Assembly: GCA_963920525.1 (NCBI GenBank)
Contig: OY986437.1
Span: 116,956,715-117,020,714 of the forward strand
Origin: Dichetophora obliterata
Lineage: Eukaryota > Arthropoda > Insecta > Diptera > Sciomyzidae
Length of the DNA stretch: 64,000 bases
Direction: 5' to 3'
Both the position numbers and the translations under genes were made by a program. A model generated the notes under the pieces. It saw nothing but the letters and a program-made list of their open reading frames with translations. It had not been told where the DNA came from and did no database searches. Positions 24,228-35,480 of the stretch are shown here, piece after piece. The first letter of the stretch is position 1. Each line of letters opens with the position of its first letter.

Positions 24228-24645
24228 AGGGGTATTCACGGGTTGATGCGAAACGCAGTTGCGACGATGCGAAAATGCATGATTGCGAACTTTCGCATCA
24301 TTCCAACAACAAACACATTGGAAGCAATTTTGCAACTCTTCTTGAATTACGCACTGGTCAAACCAATTGCGAGAACGCACAAGCAGTGATGCTAAACCGA
24401 TGATTAATGTTTTGGTTGTTTTCGAACGTAATTGCCACCTGGGTAAAACTTTAAAAAGGTTAAGTTTGTACGTAGATTTTAATAACTTTTTATGTTTTTG
24501 AAATAAGGTGGCAATATATTTACTGTTCATTCGACATTTAATTTTATTCCATAATTAAGTAGCAATATTAATGTTCACGCGGTAGTGTGAAAACTATCTT
24601 GCATTTTCACACTCTTGCAATTTGCAACAACCCGTGAATACCCCT
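24228..24645. mobile_element. 418-bp MITE, ends AGGGGTATTCACGGGTTG, 3-bp duplication
   Basis: AGGGGTATTCACGGGTTG is mirrored exactly by CAACCCGTGAATACCCCT. AAT lies immediately outside both ends, a 3-bp target duplication as in PIF/Harbinger elements. It shares its first 12 bases with the element at 47309. Confidence 0.85.
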
Positions 24646-24650
24646 AATAA

Positions 24651-24860
24651 CAATGAAAAATATAAACATCATGGCAATAGACCAACAACAACACCAATAA
24701 ACAACAACGCCAACAACAAACGTAATCACAGCATTACTTGTAATCATATTTACAAATTAATCATCAACAGCAAAAACAACAATAACAACAATCCAACATC
24801 ATAAGAATGCAAGAAACAATAATCGACAAAACCACCACCAATAGTAAAAGTAAAACAACA
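24651..24860 (+). repeat. CAA-rich low-complexity tract
   Basis: Irregular runs of AACAAC, AATAAC and ACCACC fill the stretch. The Asn/Thr-rich frame across it comes from the repeat and is not evidence of a gene. Confidence 0.8.
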
Positions 24861-26133
24861 AAAAAATATTTTTGTTGTTACTTTAAAAATATATTTATTT
24901 TTAATTCTTTAATAACTTTTATTGAATTAAATATTGTGAAAAATGAAAAAAATGAATTAATTTTCAGAGTAAATAAAAAAGCCTCTTATTATAATTTCAA
25001 TAAATAATAAGAAAATCCCTTTTTTTGCGTTTTAGATGATTTTTACTTCAGAAGGAAATGCAGAAACTATGAAACCTAAACAGCACATCATAACTCCAAG
25101 CGTTCTGCTGTTGATCACATAACTTTCAAGTCACTTCGTTCTGCTGCGCTCATCTCTGTCGACTCAAGCATAACATTGATTAGGTTTTCGTTTGTTTTTG
25201 TTCTGCTCACGCGACGAGTGCTCTCTGTAGTGTTACGTTCGTTTTAATAAATGAAAGCCGAACATAACCAACGCTTGCTCCACAAATCAGTGTTCTGAAA
25301 TGCATTTCAAGCGCACTCGTGCAGAGGTTTAATCAGTACTCACCAAATATCAGTTCGCTACTGATATCAGCACTCTAAAACCTTTTTTTAATTGAAGATG
25401 AAAACACCCTTGCAGATCCGAGTTTTACAAACAACTGAGCTACTTAATGTTTTTATATAATAAAGAACAAAGAGAGGAAATAAACCACAGAATTTGAAAT
25501 GTAGAATTTATAACCAACCAGTCGGGAACTTAACGATATATCATAAATGCTATTCAAGGAAAGGGTGGCAATAGTTGGAGCCAAATTTTTGGGTGCCAAT
25601 AATTATAGTCGGTACGCTAGCTGTTAAGTGGGTATTTTTAAAAATTTTTTGACACCAAAATGAAGTCGCTAGTTGCATTGAAACAGATTCCCTACCAGGT
25701 CGTCATCCGTTTAGATGAAAATCGTCGCTGGGACTCTCATGAATTCTAGGAGTTTTTTGCACATACGACACCTATGCAGTAGCAAAGTGACAGTTGTTAA
25801 GAATCTTTAGGTTCCCTACTAGGTCGTTATCCGTTTAGATGAAAATCGTCGCTGGGAGTCTCATGGATTCCAGGAGTTTTCTGCACATATAACACCTACG
25901 CAGTAGCAAAGTGAATGTTTTTTTAGAGTCTTTTGCCACCAAAACCCACTCTCTAGCTGCATTGCAACAGATTCACTACCACGTCGTAATACATTTAATT
26001 AAAATGAGGGCCCCAGCAACGATTTTCTTCTAAACGGATGAAGACCTGGTAGGGAATTTGTTCCAATGCAAGTGGAGACTTCATTTTGGTATCAAAAAAT
26101 TCTTAAAAATACCCACTATACAGCTTATTTTTG

Positions 26134-26317
26134 GAGGTGCATCGTCAGATCGCAAGGGACCAATTTTGCTTATAGGCGCATCGTCAGATCGCAATGGACA
26201 AATTTTGCTTATAGGCGCATCGTGAGATCGCAAGGGACCAACTTAGCTTATAGGCGCATCGTCAGATCGCAAGGGACCAACTTAGCTTATAGGCGCATCG
26301 TCAGATCGCAAGTGACA
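26134..26317. repeat. 39-bp minisatellite, about 4.7 units
   Basis: The unit begins AGGCGCATCGTCAGATCGCA and continues AGGGACCAACTTAGCTTAT. Copies differ by one to three bases. Because 39 is a multiple of three, one frame stays open across it with 13-residue repeats. Confidence 0.9.
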
Positions 26318-26625
26318 TACTCTGGCCAGGGAGCGCATGGTTAGGATATAAGGATCACAACGAAGATCACCAGAGTTTCCTCCAACCACCACGCCTACTT
26401 TCGAAAGAGAGTTGAACGTCAACAACCTCAATCACCGCCGCATTGCTCACTACACCGCCTTAGTATTTTATATAATATTTTAAAACATAAAACCTAAAAC
26501 ATTTATAAATAAAGCTTTATTTTCTTAAACAAGCGAGAAAATATTTTACTGACAAGTTGAAGAAGTAACGAAATAAAGTGTTTAAATTATATTGAAGGAA
26601 TTTGCGAAATTTGGAGGAAATTATC

Positions 26626-26811
26626 ATGGTTAAAACATCGTGGGTACACCTTCGACGAGAAGATCTCTTGAACTACGCTGAGGAATTCAAATTTGAAGCA
26701 GAAGGCTCGGTGGAAGAGCTGCGGAAACAGTTCGCAGCCCAGATCAATGAAAATAATTACAAACTGAAGCAGGAGCAACGGCTGGCAGATTTGGAGGTCA
26801 AACACCGATGA
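26626..26811 (+). pseudogene. gag N-terminal remnant of the Ty3-type element
   Basis: ATG 26626 opens a 61-codon frame with DLLNYAEEFKFEAEGSVEEL and a charged stretch, KQEQRLADLEVKHR. This resembles the N-terminus of insect Ty3 gag. The frame closes at 26809-26811. The later part of gag is present only as diverged, frameshifted sequence up to about 27250. No zinc knuckle is readable. Confidence 0.6.
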
Positions 26812-27312
26812 GGGTGTTCACTAGTGCCAGTAACATCTAACGAGACAAACAAAACACAAACTATAAGGATAACGAAGTCCGTCCAAGAGACGCAAGGTAC
26901 ACAACAAGAGACGAAAGAGAAAGAATTAAGGGCAGCCGGGATTTTGAACTACCAGAGGCGGCCATAATCATACACAGACGCCCAGAGGGGTGGATTATGC
27001 CCGTCATTTTACAGTGAAATCATAGATCGGGTAAAGAAGTGGTCAGTGGGCTGCAACAGAACAGAAGACGCGCTAGGTTTCATTGAGCGAGTCGAGGAGC
27101 TTGTGGAGGTGTATGACCTGAATATAGATTTGTTGCCACGTTGCATGCCTGAGTTGCTATACTAACAAGCACTTCACTGGTATAACAATAACGCACACTT
27201 GAGAGCTTCAAGACTGTATTTCTGGGATACTTCTTGCCAGTTACATTTTTAGAAAAAAATAAGGAAAAGAGGTCGCAGAGAAAATAAGTCAGAAACACCT
27301 GCGGTACCAACT

Positions 27313-28445
27313 GTGAGACTAAGGTCAGCAACACCGGCGCTGAAAAGTGTGCAAAAAAGTAATACCGCACAACTCTCGAAAATTGAACCAGACATTAAAA
27401 ATTTTGAAGTTAAAACCTTTCTGGAGAACGAGCTGAAAAGTTTTGAGGCAATCCAGGGAGTTTCAAATATCGACAGATCAATCAAGCAGAGATATTTCCC
27501 CAAAAGTCCAGCCATCCAATGTATAATCGACACCGAAATAGATGAATTGCTTGAGAAAGGGTGTATAGAGTCTTCGCGGAGCCCTCACAGCGTGCCCATA
27601 GTGCTCGTGAAGAAGAAAACTGGACAATGGCGCCTATGCGTTAACTACCGCCAACTAAACTCGAGGTCGGGCCTAGACGCCTACCCTCTCCCGAGAATTA
27701 ACCATATTTTGGATTGACTTAAAAATACAAAGTTTATAAGCAGCATTGATTTAAAGAACGGATATTGGCAGATACCAATGGGTGCTTCGACTAAACGAAG
27801 CAAATCTGCGCATCAACCCAAAGAAGTGCGAGTTTTTTTAAAAAGAAAATAACATATCTCGGTCACGTGGTAAATGAACAAGGCATTCACACGGACCCGG
27901 ATAAGATTGCAGCCATAAAAGAATTGAGGCCTTTCGAAAACGTTCGCGAGCTACGAAGATGTCTCGACATCGCATCGTGGTACCGACGTTTTGTACCGGA
28001 TTTCTCCAAAGTCGTACATCCGCTTACCTCATTACTACGAAAAGGGAAACATTTCAAGTAGGGAGTTGAGCAGTAAGCCACGTTTGACGATCTAAAGGAA
28101 AGGCTCACAGAGGCACCTGCCCTCTGCTGCCCGGACTTTAATCAAAAATTTACTCTTCAGACCGATGCCTGCGATTATGGCTTAGGAACTGCCCTCGCGC
28201 AGAATATAGATGGTACAGGGAGAGTTATGGCATACACAAGTCGCCATTTAAACAAAGCCGAAATAAACTACTCAGCGACAGAGAAGGAGTGCCTAGAAAT
28301 TGTATGGGCGATACGCAAAATGAGACCTTACCTCGAAGGCTAGTCGTTTACCGTCATACAGATCATCTTTCACTCAAGTGGATGAACTCTATCGGGAGCC
28401 CGTCTGGTCGTATAGCGCGATGAACATTCGAATTGCAGCAATATA
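27313..28445 (+). pseudogene. Ty3-type reverse transcriptase and RNase H, broken
   Basis: Readable blocks are EIDELLEKGCIESSRSPHS near 27540, VLVKKKTGQWRLCVNYRQLN near 27605-27660, SSIDLKNGYWQIPM near 27740, and after a gap ITYLGHVVNEQGIHTDPDKI near 27855. RNase H follows with TLQTDACDYGLG near 28155 and SATEKECLEIVWAI near 28275. The stretch that should carry the YxDD catalytic box is lost near 27781-27830. Stops occur at about 27718, 28060 and 28342. The coding trace ends at 28435-28445, where the 2.3-kb inserted block begins. Confidence 0.85.
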
Positions 28446-29196
28446 AACAAAAAAAATAAACTGGCCATTTCAGCCCTTGGAAGGACTTTGACCTAGCTTC
28501 TCTTGATCAATTGTGTTGTGCGTGTTATTAAATGTTTGAACACAAATGATCGAGAACTGGGCCTACGTGTTTTATGCCGACTCCGAATGGCTTACCCATC
28601 AAACATTTTGTTACCATCACAAAATTGTTACCATAATGTAAACAGCTTCAGTGCATCGTTTCATTTAAAAAAAAATTGATGCAAGCAAAAAAACAAATAA
28701 ATAGAAAGAACACGTGTTCATTGAGCTACTGTCTTAAAAATTTTCAAATAAAAGAACAAAATAATAGCAAACACGTGTGTGCTACAAGAAAATACCAACA
28801 CAATACATGCAGCAATAACCTTGACGGCTTTTGACGCGAGCAAACAACAGCAATGCTATTGAAGTTGTTGCAAGTTCGCTCACTAAATAATAATGTCATC
28901 ATTCACATAACCCCTTTGGTTCTTAGCTGTTAAGCTGTAAACAGTATAAAAAGTGAATGCAGTGAGTTTTTATAAACTTTATTTGAATCTTGGTATACAT
29001 GTTTCATCAGAAAGGATTGAAATGTAAGTAATTTTTTTATTAAAAAAAAAATGTATATATTTGAATAGTTTAGAGTTATTTTTATTTATATTCTATTATT
29101 TATTACACTTAATATAATTAATGCACCGAATAAAAATGGTTCTGTTATATAAGTGTAATTGATTATATCAACTTATTAGAGTCAATCTATTCAAAA

Positions 29197-29580
29197 TGTT
29201 CACTTGTTCCAATGGCATAATAGCAAGATGTGTTACAACTTGTCTCATGATGTGCACTTGTTACCATTATGCTTCCATGTATTTGTTATATATTTTGTTT
29301 TGAGTGTTAATTGCAATTGTATCACTGAAAAAACAAGAAAATACATAATAAATCTAAATTGAATAATGTGCATACATACATATGTCTCCTAAGCATTGCA
29401 ACCAAAAAGATTTAATTGTGCATTATATAAGAAACACCTTCACAAAATGGTCACTTGTTACCATTATGTCATGGACACATCACTGCAACAAGTAAACATG
29501 ATGTGTTACTATGTGTCTCATGATGTGCACTTGTTACCATTATGTTTCCATGCATTTGTTATATATTTTTCTGAGTTTTC
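29197..29580. repeat. Direct duplication of a 110-135 bp unit
   Basis: GATGTGCACTTGTTACCATT and TTCCATG.ATTTGTTATATAT occur near 29230-29300 and again near 29520-29570. A third partial copy of CACTTGTTACCATTATG is at 29451. The unit belongs to the GTTACCA-rich block. Confidence 0.7.
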
Positions 29581-30539
29581 TATATGCTTATCTAATATAT
29601 TATAGATCAGCACGGCGTATGAGCAACATTATTTCATCCAAGCAATTAATATCGCTCATAAGCCAAGCTAAACTCTTTGAGAATTTAAAGCACACTTGTA
29701 AAGTGTTATTTCATAGCTAATACGATTGCAACGAGTACCTGGTATAATGGGGGATTCGAACAAACGCATTTAAAACTTTTGAGTATATTGTCACATACAA
29801 TGTTTACAGAAACTTCACCTGGTCGGGGAAAGTAAACATTGGCTAGTCAGGTAATTGATAAGCACACGAATTTATTTCACATTAATTTAGATGTATAATG
29901 TTTCAATGCCTTTTTATTTACTATTATTTACAGAGAAAATAAAAAGGTTTTGTGAGCCTCACTGGCCTACAAGACCTAGTGAAATGCTTCAGGCTACTCT
30001 ATGAGACGAGGACACGTATAATGCAATGAAATGCTTGATGAAGCTCGTTACGCAAGTGATTTCTCTATATTTGTTTTCTTTAACTTTTTGGATTTTGTTA
30101 AATAAAATATAAAAATCTAATAGTTTCTTATTTTTATTAATTTTATTAATTTTACAAATTTTCTTAAGGGCTATTTAAATTTTCAGGAGCTGACTTGTTA
30201 CAAATAAAATTCCCGTGGTAATATATTCCCATTAAATCGCGATGTATAATAGGTGAAATGTGTCAATTTACTTACACTTTGCAGTAACATACGATTAACA
30301 CAATGTGTTAACATGTGCCTGTTAACATAACAGTAACATGTGTCCATTTATTTATTTTCACATTGTGGTAACATTTACCATTTATTTGATTCACGCAATA
30401 TGTTAACAAGTGTGTGTAAATTTTCACCATGGAAACATGTTACTGGGCGTTTGACGCACATTTTCCGTATTTGTGACCTAATTGTTACCATTTGTTACTT
30501 TGTTACCAATTTGTTTATAAACGTTAAACTTACGGTCAA

Positions 30540-30758
30540 TTTATGGACACATTTTTAGAAAAGTTTTGACGGGTTATGGTCTCAAGAAGCTTTACATGGC
30601 AATTTTTTACTCTCTGAGGTTTGCCATTGTCTGCAGAGAGGTGACGACCAAAGAGAAAAATTAATTTAATTGAAAAACTTTCTGTCTGAGCTGGAATTGA
30701 ACTCGGGCTACAGCGGTTCTTTAGCTTAGGGGCCACGCACTTTACCCACTAGGCTACG
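30540..30758 (-). mobile_element. tRNA-derived SINE
   Basis: Read on the - strand, the head starts near 30758. An A-box-like TAGCCTAGTGGGTAAAG lies at 30756-30740 and a B-box-like GAGTTCAATTCC ends near 30693. The body has CTCTCTGCAGACAATGGCAA and GCCATGTAAAGCTTCTT. The same body occurs at 43148-43231. The exact 3' end is uncertain. Confidence 0.75.
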
Positions 30759-30769
30759 GCAGCAATATA

Positions 30770-32437
30770 CGTTTACATACATATATGATGTAAAATATCG
30801 GAAGGATACACAGAATGTTGTCTCCGACGCTCTCTCCAGACAACCCCTCGAGGATACTTGCAGCTGCGCTGTGACCAGAAGAAATGTGAGAAAGTGACCA
30901 GAAGAAATGCGACTGGTACGAATGACGCATAAACGAAGTAAAGACTAGTCCGGACCAGCACCGAGTATATTATTGAAAGCAGATAGTTGTACCGCTGAAC
31001 GGTTGGCGACGAAGATAGTGCGCCATGGAAATTGTGCGTACCCAGTTATCTCAGATACCTCGTTATGATGGAAAACCACGATGCTCCTACCGCCGGCCAC
31101 TTAAGAACACGCAAAACTATAGCCAGGGTGGCAAACAAGTATTACTGGCCAGGTATGTGTCGCAACCCCGAGAAACAATTTCATATTTTGTGTCAATAAA
31201 GTAGCTGATATATGTCCGGTGCTCGTGTCGGTAAATGCTCGACCTCTGCACCATAAGAAGTGCTAGTTCTGGAACACTTTGGGCAGGTACAATGTACGAA
31301 CGAAAACCGAATCGGGCACTCGTCAGTTTATTGTGCCCGAATAAAGTCGCTCATTTTTAAGGAATTTATTGACATAATACAGACTTACTGCGGTACTATT
31401 TCAGGTGACTTTCGAGGTACTTGTTGGGTATGTTTCGGGTACATTATAGTTAAGACTCGAGCAAGTTTCGATACATATCGGCTACTTTGACAAGATATAT
31501 GAATTTTGTACTCGGGTCCTGTTCGCAAAAACTTCGCAGTTTTTCGTTACCACTCGTAGCTTTTAAAAATAAAATTGAGTCTGATACGACTTAAAATACT
31601 AAAAATACTCAGTCACTTTAGTGTAGTTTGGTATGGACACAATTTGTTTCTCGGGAACATAAGTCAGTACGTCAGAGGATGCAAAAGTTGTCAAAGTTAT
31701 AAAGTGAGCCAACAACAACCAGCAGGAAAGATGCTGACCCATCTTGCAGAGGAACCTGGGCTACTGCTTGCGGCGATTTTGAGGACTCCTTGCCAAGGTC
31801 AAAGCACGAAAATACGATGTTGATCGTTTTTATGGAAAAATTATCAAAATGGACAAAAATGATCCCACTTCGGAGGGCAACAAGCGACCAACTGATAACA
31901 GCATTTCGAGAACGAATTTTGTCAAGATTTGGAGTACCTAAGTTGCTAACTGCAGACAATGGAGTTAAATTTAAGAGTCGTAATTTTCAACGCTTCTTAC
32001 AAGATTTCGGAGTATAGCAAAGGTAAACAGCACCATACATACCGCAGGAGAACCTCACAGAGAGTACGAATAGGACCATAAAAACAATGATAGCTCAATT
32101 TTCAGAAAAACAACAGAACACGTGGGACGAGTTACTCCCCGAATTAACTCTCGCGTATAACACTAGTGAATCGGAATCCACCGGTTATAGCCCTGCGTTC
32201 ATAGTTTCAGGACGGGAGCCACGTCTCCCCAGAACATTTTTCGATGAATTTACCACGGGAACCGGTCAAGAAGCGATTTCTCCTACCGAACACTCAGCAC
32301 GACTAAAAGGAGTTTTTAAAATTGCTAGGAGGAACATGGAGCAAGCCGCACAATCGCAAGCTAGACACTACAACTTAAGGCGCAGAACACGGAGACCCTG
32401 CGAATCAATTCGCGGCAAAATTGACACCTCGATTTGA
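30770..32437 (+). pseudogene. Ty3-type RNase H end and integrase, broken
   Basis: Trace resumes near 30785 with a stretch typical of the RNase H-integrase linker (VVSDALSRQPLED). The zinc-binding H2C2 region spans the MITE at 31167-31655: one half ends just before it and the CKSCQSY half begins just after. The core has a second acidic residue in TADNG near 31950 and a readable Glu region near 32055. ELTLAYNTSESESTGYSPAF near 32140 is the usual downstream block. Frame changes occur near 31790 and a stop near 32016. It is non-functional. Confidence 0.8.
31167..31655 (-). mobile_element. 489-bp MITE inserted in integrase, TIR CCCGAGAAACAA
   Basis: CCCGAGAAACAATTT at the left is mirrored at the right by ATTTGTTTCTCGGG. 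AAC lies directly outside both ends (31164-31166 and 31656-31658), a 3-bp target duplication. Internal copies of the terminal motif (CGAG..AATTCATAT..GTCAA) add secondary inverted repeats. A truncated relative lies at 10351-10682. Confidence 0.88.
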
Positions 32438-32520
32438 CGGCCCGTATAAAGTAGAAGCATTCGTGTCTCCATCGTCCATATAAGAAAGCCTGGCCAAAAT
32501 CGCACTCGCACAGCCCACCT

Positions 32521-33409
32521 TGCTTCAGCGTCTTCTTTTACTTAAACATTTTGTTTTGTGTGTTGTGTATTCTGTATGTAAAGTTATTTGTAAGAGGTTT
32601 TTGGAAAAAAAAAATGATATGGAGGGAAATTTACAACAAAATTTACACAAATTTAAAAAATTTAAAATAACTACAATATCTAAGAAATTACAAAAAAAAA
32701 GGATTTTTATTTCCAACAGAAAAAATAAAAGTCCGTAAATGATTTGTTTCAAATACAGAAAAAATAAAAATCCTAAAATAAAATAAAAAAAAGTTGAAAA
32801 ATACCAGTTAAATTAACCGAAAAAAATAAAAGTTCGAAATAATTGTTATTTTATACTTTCAAAGAAAACAATTAAACTTAGGACTTTTTTGAATATCATA
32901 CAGATTTCGAAAAAATATTTCAATGTGATAATTTTAATAAAGACTTGTGGCGACATGTTGTAACTTCACTGTCGAAGCGAACATCGAAGCGAAGTTTTCG
33001 ATCTGGCAGTATGTTGAAATATTTTCGTTTGACAGTCGATTTGGTTTTTTTCGAAGTTATGTTCGAACATTTTAAAGCTGCACGCAAGCTTTTTTTCTAA
33101 TACTTGGTAAAATTTTTTTTCAAAAAACTTTAATTTACGGTCCCTGGTAGTAAGCTTTGAATTTATGGAAACAGTAATTATTTTAAAAAGCAATAATTTT
33201 ACGACTTTTCTACTTTGACTGCAGCAATTTAATCACTGATTTTTTTAATCCGGGAATCTAATGTCATAAATAAATTAACTTAAATACTTTTTAAAGCATG
33301 ATAAAGTCGTCAATTTTGTGTAACAATTTCAATTTAATATAAACATCCTTGTGATCTTTGCGATTTCAGCTTGAAATACCCTGCAATGGTCAGGGAGCCT
33401 GAAGGCTAA
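32521..33409. other. AT-rich gap between retroelements
   Basis: I see no gene. A short tandem GAAGCGAACATCGAAGCGAA lies near 32976. The rest is poly-A and poly-T tracts. A second LTR for the upstream retroelement was looked for here and not found. Confidence 0.5.
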
Positions 33410-35480
33410 ATTATTGCTTAATGCTTCTGAGTAGACTCCTCCACCTACTGTACTGGCTGTATTAGCGGCCATCTGTTTAGCTAGGATGTCAAGTGGTGTA
33501 AGTGGTGTAAGATGTGTCCAATGCGTCTGTCAGAGTGGTTCTTAGGACTCCACTGATGCACAGTTCCGCTGATCTTTAAACTTCACGGAGAAGGTTTAGG
33601 TGAGTCTGTTTTTCGAGTCTTTGCCACCAGACAATAGCACCATATAGCAAGATTGGCCTTATAACTGCTGTATATAGCCAGTGCGTAACACTTGGTTGAA
33701 AGCCCCATTTGATACCCACCGCCTTTTTGCAGAAGTATAGGGCAATATTCGCTTTTTTGGCTCTCTCGAGCAGATTGGGCCTTCAATTTAGTTTCCTATC
33801 CAGTATAAGCCCCAGGTATTTTGCTTGATCTGAGAAGCTAAGTCTTGTGTTTCCCAGTTTAGGAGGACTAATTAGAGGTAAATTGTGTTTTCTGGTGAAA
33901 ACCACTAACTCAGTTTTGTTTGGGTTAATGCTAAGCCCACAGCTGATAGCCCAGTTAACTAGAGTATTTAAGCAATTTTGCAAAATATCTCGAAAGTAGA
34001 TATGTTTTTTCCAGAGGTAACAATAGCAACGTCATCGGCATAAGCTATCACCCTGCACCCCTCTAGTTACAGTTTAACTAATAGATCATTTACTGCTAAA
34101 TTCCAGAGTAGAGGCGAAAGAACCCCTCCCTGAGTGGTTCCCACTGGTACAGATCTTAGCGTGGATGCCGCATCAAATTGTGCACTTATAATCTTGCCAA
34201 GTAATATTTGATTTATCAGTGCTATCAGCGCGGCATTCATCCCAAGCTCCGTTAGCGCATTAGTGATAGCTTTTGCTTCGACGTTATTAAAGGCCCCTTC
34301 TATATCAATAAAAGCTATCATCGTATATACCTACTGATAGAGGGATTTTTTAATAATAGAAACTATGGAGTGGAGAGCTACTTCCACGGATTTGCCTTTG
34401 GTGTAAGCATGTTGTGCTATTGACAGTGGCTTTTTTTCTATTTTGAATCTCAAGTGAATGGCGATTAATCTCTCGAGGATTTTTAGAAGAAAAGATGAGA
34501 GACTAATTGGTCGAAGGTCTTTTGGGTTTACGTGTGAGCTTTTGCCTGCTAAGATAACCTTCACATAAAGATAACCTTCACATTACGCCAACGTTTGGGA
34601 ATGTGATTTAAGTCAAGGCAGCTTTGGTAGATCGACAAAACCCGATCCTTAATGATGCTCTAGGACTTCTGAATTTCAATAGGAGCTATACCATCAGATC
34701 CTGGTGACTTGAATGGTTTGAAGCTATTGATTGCCCATTCGAGCTTTGTTTGTGTGAGTATTTTTAGGAATCTGTTCACAGGTGGTAACTGATCTTCCCG
34801 AATTGGAGTGACTCTGAGCACCTCGGAAAGTGAGTTTCTACTAAAACATTCAGGTATTCTGCACTATTGGTGGTTCAAGTATCATCTTCCTTTTTCATGA
34901 AGCTTGGATTAGCTAAATAGACAGAAATGGGAACCGTAGCTAAAATTTTCCTAAGCTTTGACGCCTCTGAGGTTTGTGTTATTTTTTACAAACGATCCTC
35001 CAGGCAAGTCTTTGGGCTTTTCCCAATTTATTCTTGTATAAACTAGAGCCACTTTATATTTCGTCCACGAATCTGAGGATCTAGTGGCCTTTACCGTATT
35101 GAAGAGTTTTCTCTACTTATTACGGAGGTCCTCGATTTACTTGTTCCAACAGGGTGGCTTTTGTTTCCCCCTTGGTGCTTTTATCGAGAGTTTTGTTAAT
35201 CGAATTTGTTAGACTATCAACTAGGTAGTCCAGCGATTGCTTACAGGTGGGTCGACTGAATGGTCCAGTTGAGAGATCTATTTTTAACGAGTCTAAGTAA
35301 AGATCCTCGTTAACTTTTTTTAGGTTGCGAAAGCTGCTCGGTTTTGTAGCAAAATCATCAATATCAAAGAGAATATATCTATGGTCTAAAAAGGAGCGTT
35401 TTTTTAAAACTCTCCAGTTCCTTATTCTATTACATATATGGTCAGTGGCAAGGGTAATATCAAAGACTTCCTGCCTATTA
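33410..35480 (-). pseudogene. Non-LTR retrotransposon reverse transcriptase, decayed
   Basis: On the - strand the domain order is FKSPGSDGIAP near 34710, LRPISLSSFLLKILERL near 34500, AFIDIEGAFNNV near 34310, GTTQGGVLSPLLWNLAVNDL near 34130, AYADDVAIV near 34040 and SDQAKYLGLILDRKLN near 33810. The catalytic YADD is intact. Stops and frame changes separate these blocks, for example between 34331 and 34321. The QGGVLSPLLWNL form points to a jockey-superfamily element; the clade is not certain. No endonuclease was recognised at the upstream end, and the region beyond about 35480 is not similar. Confidence 0.8.

Larger units (their letters stand above)
22288..25341. mobile_element. 3-kb inverted-repeat element, ends GAGTACT..CCTCTGCAC
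   Basis: GAGTACTAAGCCTCTGCAC on the left is mirrored near 25311-25341, with a small indel. Related AGCAGAAC/GTTCTGCT motifs continue about 250 bp into both arms. It encloses the pogo-type MITE at 22881 and the MITE at 24228. No transposase is seen. Confidence 0.65.
17510..25617. mobile_element. 8.1-kb TA-flanked element with GCGTACCGACTA ends
   Basis: The left terminus GCGTACCGACTACAATCATT and the complement of the right terminus, GCGTACCGACTATAATTATT, both continue into GGCACCCA: 28 bp with two differences. TA flanks both ends (17508-17509 and 25618-25619). Paralogous repeats at 25755 and 25875 show what the unoccupied target looks like. Most of its length is later insertions: a piggyBac-type MITE, an RTE retrotransposon and a 3-kb inverted-repeat element. 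I see no transposase of its own, so it was probably a non-autonomous Tc1/mariner-like element. Confidence 0.75.
17461..26127. repeat. Foldback repeat whose left arm was split by an 8.1-kb insertion
   Basis: The arm at 25618-25731 is the reverse complement of 26013-26127; both hold ATTCCCTACCAGGTC and the CATCCGTTTAGA motif. Sequence left of the insertion (17480-17509, GAGTTTTCTGCACATATGAC) recurs without the insertion at about 25755 and 25875. The original array therefore ran from about 17461 straight into 25618 before the element at 17510 arrived. Confidence 0.7.
28446..30758. mobile_element. 2.3-kb inserted block in pol, flanked by GCAGCAATATA
   Basis: The 11-mer GCAGCAATATA occurs just before (28435-28445) and just after (30759-30769) the block, and retroelement coding trace resumes to the right. 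The right edge is the tRNA-like head of a SINE. The rest is AT-rich with many GTTACCA motifs, for example near 28602, 29248, 29455, 29529 and 30483. I do not recognise the larger element. Confidence 0.7.
26340..32520 (+). mobile_element. Ty3-type LTR retroelement, broken and interrupted
   Basis: Short gag, then reverse transcriptase, RNase H and integrase remnants follow in Ty3 order on the + strand. The leader at 26340-26625 has AATAAAGCTTTATTTTC, like an LTR polyadenylation region. I could not find a matching downstream LTR. Two foreign blocks lie inside: 28446-30758 and the MITE at 31167-31655. It is a dead relic. Confidence 0.8.

Noticed and set aside
24622..24804. Asn/Thr-rich open frame
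   Set aside because: It is a by-product of the CAA-rich tract.
26066..26344. A 92-codon frame with 13-residue repeats
   Set aside because: It is created by the 39-bp minisatellite, whose period is a multiple of three. There is no start context or family.
30681..30758. A possible true tRNA gene
   Set aside because: The box-like segments are present, but the body continues into a shared repeat and the arms do not form a good cloverleaf; it fits a SINE head.
32521..33409. A downstream LTR of the Ty3-type element
   Set aside because: No segment here matches the leader at 26340-26625.
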